Positions 4,182 to 5,591 of a DNA stretch of 5,591 bases are shown piece by piece. A model generated the notes under the pieces. That model was not told the origin of the DNA. It ran no database searches and saw only the letters and a list, made by a program, of their open reading frames with translations. Made by a program: the position numbers and the translations under genes. Source of the DNA: Candidatus Nealsonbacteria bacterium CG11_big_fil_rev_8_21_14_0_20_37_68 (GTDB lineage Bacteria; Patescibacteriota; Minisyncoccia; Minisyncoccales; GCA-002782225). The stretch spans positions 11,132 to 16,722 of the forward strand of contig PCWJ01000035.1 in the NCBI GenBank assembly GCA_002787295.1. The letters run 5' to 3'. Within the stretch, counting starts at the first letter, position 1; the number at the start of each line of letters is the position of its first letter.

Positions 4182-4628
4182 GTGCAATTACACCAATTAA
4201 AACCAATTCATAAGAAAAAGTCGAGAAAAAAGGTGGGTCGGGGTGGTAAAAGGGGTACTTATTCCGGTCGTGGAATAAAGGGTCAAAAATCTCGGTCTGG
4301 CCGAAGGTTTAAACCAGTTATTCGAGAATTAATTAAAAGATATCCGAAACTGAAAGGATATAAATTTAAGTCAAAAGTCAAAAATCAAAAGTCAAAAGTT
4401 GTGGTTTTAAATCTCGACATTTTAGAGAAAAAATTTATTTCAGGAGAAAAAGTTACTCCCCAAATCTTGCTAGAGAAGCGAATGATCCGTAGAATAAAGG
4501 GAAGGATGCCCAAAGTTAAAATTTTAGGGAAAGGAAAGCTTGCTAAAGAGCTAATTATCGAAGGATGCCAAATTTCAAAGGGAGCAAAAGGGGAGATAAA
4601 GAAAGCCGGAGGAACTGTTAGAATGTGA
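4182..4628 (+). CDS. rplO: 50S ribosomal protein uL15 (L15)
   Basis: uL15 is a late large-subunit assembly protein whose long basic N-terminal extension threads through 23S rRNA. From GTG 4182 the product is 148 residues (usual 144-150) and starts MQLHQLKP, matching the family start (MxLHxLKP), followed by KKVGRGGKRGTYSGRGIKGQKSRSG (16-40) and ending with SKGAKGEIKKAGGTVRM. An in-frame TTG at 4161 would add seven unmatched residues and lies inside the right arm of the 4108-4169 hairpin, so GTG is preferred. Residues 63-72 (KSKVKNQKSK) are encoded by four A-rich heptamers and look like a small insert before the conserved VVVLNLDILE. rpmD (uL30) is missing between rpsE and this gene. The stop is TGA. 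Confidence 0.95.
   Translation: MQLHQLKPIHKKKSRKKVGRGGKRGTYSGRGIKGQKSRSGRRFKPVIRELIKRYPKLKGYKFKSKVKNQKSKVVVLNLDILEKKFISGEKVTPQILLEKRMIRRIKGRMPKVKILGKGKLAKELIIEGCQISKGAKGEIKKAGGTVRM
4370..4397. repeat. Heptamer tandem repeat inside rplO
   Basis: Four 7-nt units in a row: GTCAAAA twice, ATCAAAA, GTCAAAA. The 28 nt are translated as a Lys/Ser/Val/Gln stretch. Three units equal 21 nt, so gain or loss of three units keeps the reading frame. Confidence 0.85.
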
Positions 4629-4711
4629 GAATGTTAGATTGTTAGAATGTAAATATCCGCTAAAATTACAATCTAACATTCTAACAAAGCGAAGCGATCC
4701 AACAATCTAAC
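4617..4711. repeat. rplO-secY spacer: octamer tandem repeat and its inverted copies
   Basis: Four octamers of the GTTAGAAT type run from 4617 to 4648 and overlap the rplO stop codon (4626-4628). The 15 nt at 4628-4642 are the perfect reverse complement of 4668-4682. In another register GTTAGAATGT (4641-4650) pairs with 4676-4685, while GTTAGATTGTT (4633-4643) pairs with AACAATCTAAC (4701-4711). A GC-richer word, GCGAAGCG (4689-4696), interrupts the right side. The last arm ends 9 nt before the secY start. The loop has no terminator-like T-run after it. Confidence 0.85.
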
Positions 4712-4720
4712 TTAATTACA

Positions 4721-5591
4721 ATGTGGTATCACAAAGTCATTCAAATTTTTAAAATTCAAGATTTACGGAAAAAAATCCTATTTGTTTTAGGAATTTTGGT
4801 AGTTTTTCGGGTGATGGCTAACATTCCGATGCCCGGTATTGACATTGAAAATTTAAAGAAATTTTTTGAACAATTTCAGGTATTCGGTCTTATAAATATG
4901 TTTACCGGCGGCACGCTCGAGAATCTTTCTATTATAATGTTGGGGTTAGGGCCTTATATTACTGCCGTCATTATTATGCAGTTGTTAACCATGATTTTTC
5001 CCCAATTGGAAAAGATTTATAAAGAAGAAGGCGAAGCTGGCCGCCATAAGTTTGAACAATACGGAAAAATATTAACCGTGCCTCTGGCAATGCTCCAGGG
5101 ATATGCAATGTTGGCTTTGTTTCAGAGGCAAGGAGCAATCGGGGCTCTTTCTTCAACCACAATGATATCTGCCATTATTACCGTGGCAGCCGGAACCATA
5201 TTTTTAATGTGGTTGGGGGAGTTAATTTCAGAAAAGGGAATTGGCAACGGTGTTTCCCTTTTGATTTTTGCCGGAATTGTGGCCAGGGTCCCGGTTAATA
5301 TCCGGGAGGTTCTAATTAAATGGGACCCCAGTCAACTTCCGTCTTATGTATTATTTGTGTCAATGTCTCTCATTATTATTGCCGGAGTGGTTTTAATTAA
5401 TGAAGGACGCAGAAATATCCCGGTATCCTATGCCAAAAGGGTAAGGGGAACGAAAATGTATGGCGGAGTTTCCACTTATTTGCCCCTAAACGTTAATCCG
5501 GCCGGAGTAATTCCGATTATTTTTGCCCTTTCGATTATGCTTTTTCCGGGAATGATTGCCAATTTTTTAGGAGGAGCAGGGGGATGGGTTG
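4721..5591 (+). CDS. secY: Protein translocase subunit SecY, 5' part
   Basis: SecY is the pore-forming membrane subunit of the Sec translocon, which exports and inserts proteins together with SecE, SecG and the SecA ATPase. The frame is open from ATG 4721 to the window end (290 codons of an expected 420-440). It begins MWYHKVIQIFKIQDLRKKI, enters the first membrane helix near residue 19, and shows RVMANIPMPGID (30-41), the plug and second-helix region GLINMFTGGTLENLSIIMLGLGPYITA, the signature SEKGIGNGVSLLIFAGIV (about 170-187), and the cytosolic loop RRNIPVSYAKRVRGTKMYGG (230-249) before the next helix VIPIIFALSIMLFP. Several further hydrophobic helices are visible. No Shine-Dalgarno is seen. 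It is the expected last gene of the spc group; no truncation apart from the window edge. Confidence 0.96.
   Translation, partial: MWYHKVIQIFKIQDLRKKILFVLGILVVFRVMANIPMPGIDIENLKKFFEQFQVFGLINMFTGGTLENLSIIMLGLGPYITAVIIMQLLTMIFPQLEKIYKEEGEAGRHKFEQYGKILTVPLAMLQGYAMLALFQRQGAIGALSSTTMISAIITVAAGTIFLMWLGELISEKGIGNGVSLLIFAGIVARVPVNIREVLIKWDPSQLPSYVLFVSMSLIIIAGVVLINEGRRNIPVSYAKRVRGTKMYGGVSTYLPLNVNPAGVIPIIFALSIMLFPGMIANFLGGAGGWV

Noticed and set aside
1..5591. TGA read as glycine or tryptophan, as in some CPR groups
   Set aside because: TGA ends rpsH and rplO at the usual protein ends, and no in-frame TGA interrupts any gene.

Overview
The window is a stretch of the bacterial spc ribosomal-protein operon, all on the + strand. 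In order it holds the 3' end of rpsQ (uS17), rplN (uL14), rplX (uL24), rplE (uL5), rpsN (uS14, zinc type), rpsH (uS8), rplF (uL6), rplR (uL18), rpsE (uS5), rplO (uL15), and the first 290 codons of secY, which runs off the right end. Ten of the eleven products are ribosomal proteins; SecY is the channel of the Sec translocon.

The order is the classic S10/spc order except that rpmD (uL30), normally between rpsE and rplO, is absent. Loss of uL30 is a known trait of the Candidate Phyla Radiation (Patescibacteria). With the AT-rich genes, the 61-residue four-cysteine uS14 and the style of the spacers, this suggests a CPR bacterium, perhaps of the Microgenomates side; the sub-lineage is a guess. 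TGA ends rpsH and rplO, so TGA is a stop codon here.

Layout: 1-91 rpsQ tail; 92-230 a non-coding run packed with back-to-back palindromes; 231-1664 four tightly packed genes (gaps of 2-6 nt); 1665-1741 a spacer that is one large inverted repeat; 1742-2128 rpsH; 2129-2435 an unusually long (307 nt), repeat-rich spacer; 2436-3047 rplF; 3048-3135 an inverted-repeat spacer; 3136-4143 rplR and rpsE; 4144-4181 a spacer that is an inverted near-copy of the 3' end of rpsE; 4182-4628 rplO; 4629-4720 an inverted-repeat spacer; 4721-5591 secY.

The genes are ordinary; the surprise is the repeat architecture. First, GC-rich palindromes sit in frame inside or at the ends of ribosomal protein genes, in segments that look like extra residues: the rpsQ C-terminal tail, an rplR internal insertion and the rpsE N-terminal extension. 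Similar palindromes, one of them a 17-nt sequence occurring twice, fill the two GC-richer spacers. This resembles the Rickettsia palindromic elements, which also enter genes in frame. Second, several spacers are built from A/T-rich 7- or 8-nt units arranged as long inverted repeats ending 4-12 nt before the next start codon; the same kind of heptamer iteration occurs inside rplO and at the start of rpsE. Third, none of the ten visible start codons has a Shine-Dalgarno sequence at normal spacing. No mobile element with a transposase, no tRNA or rRNA and no CRISPR array was seen.
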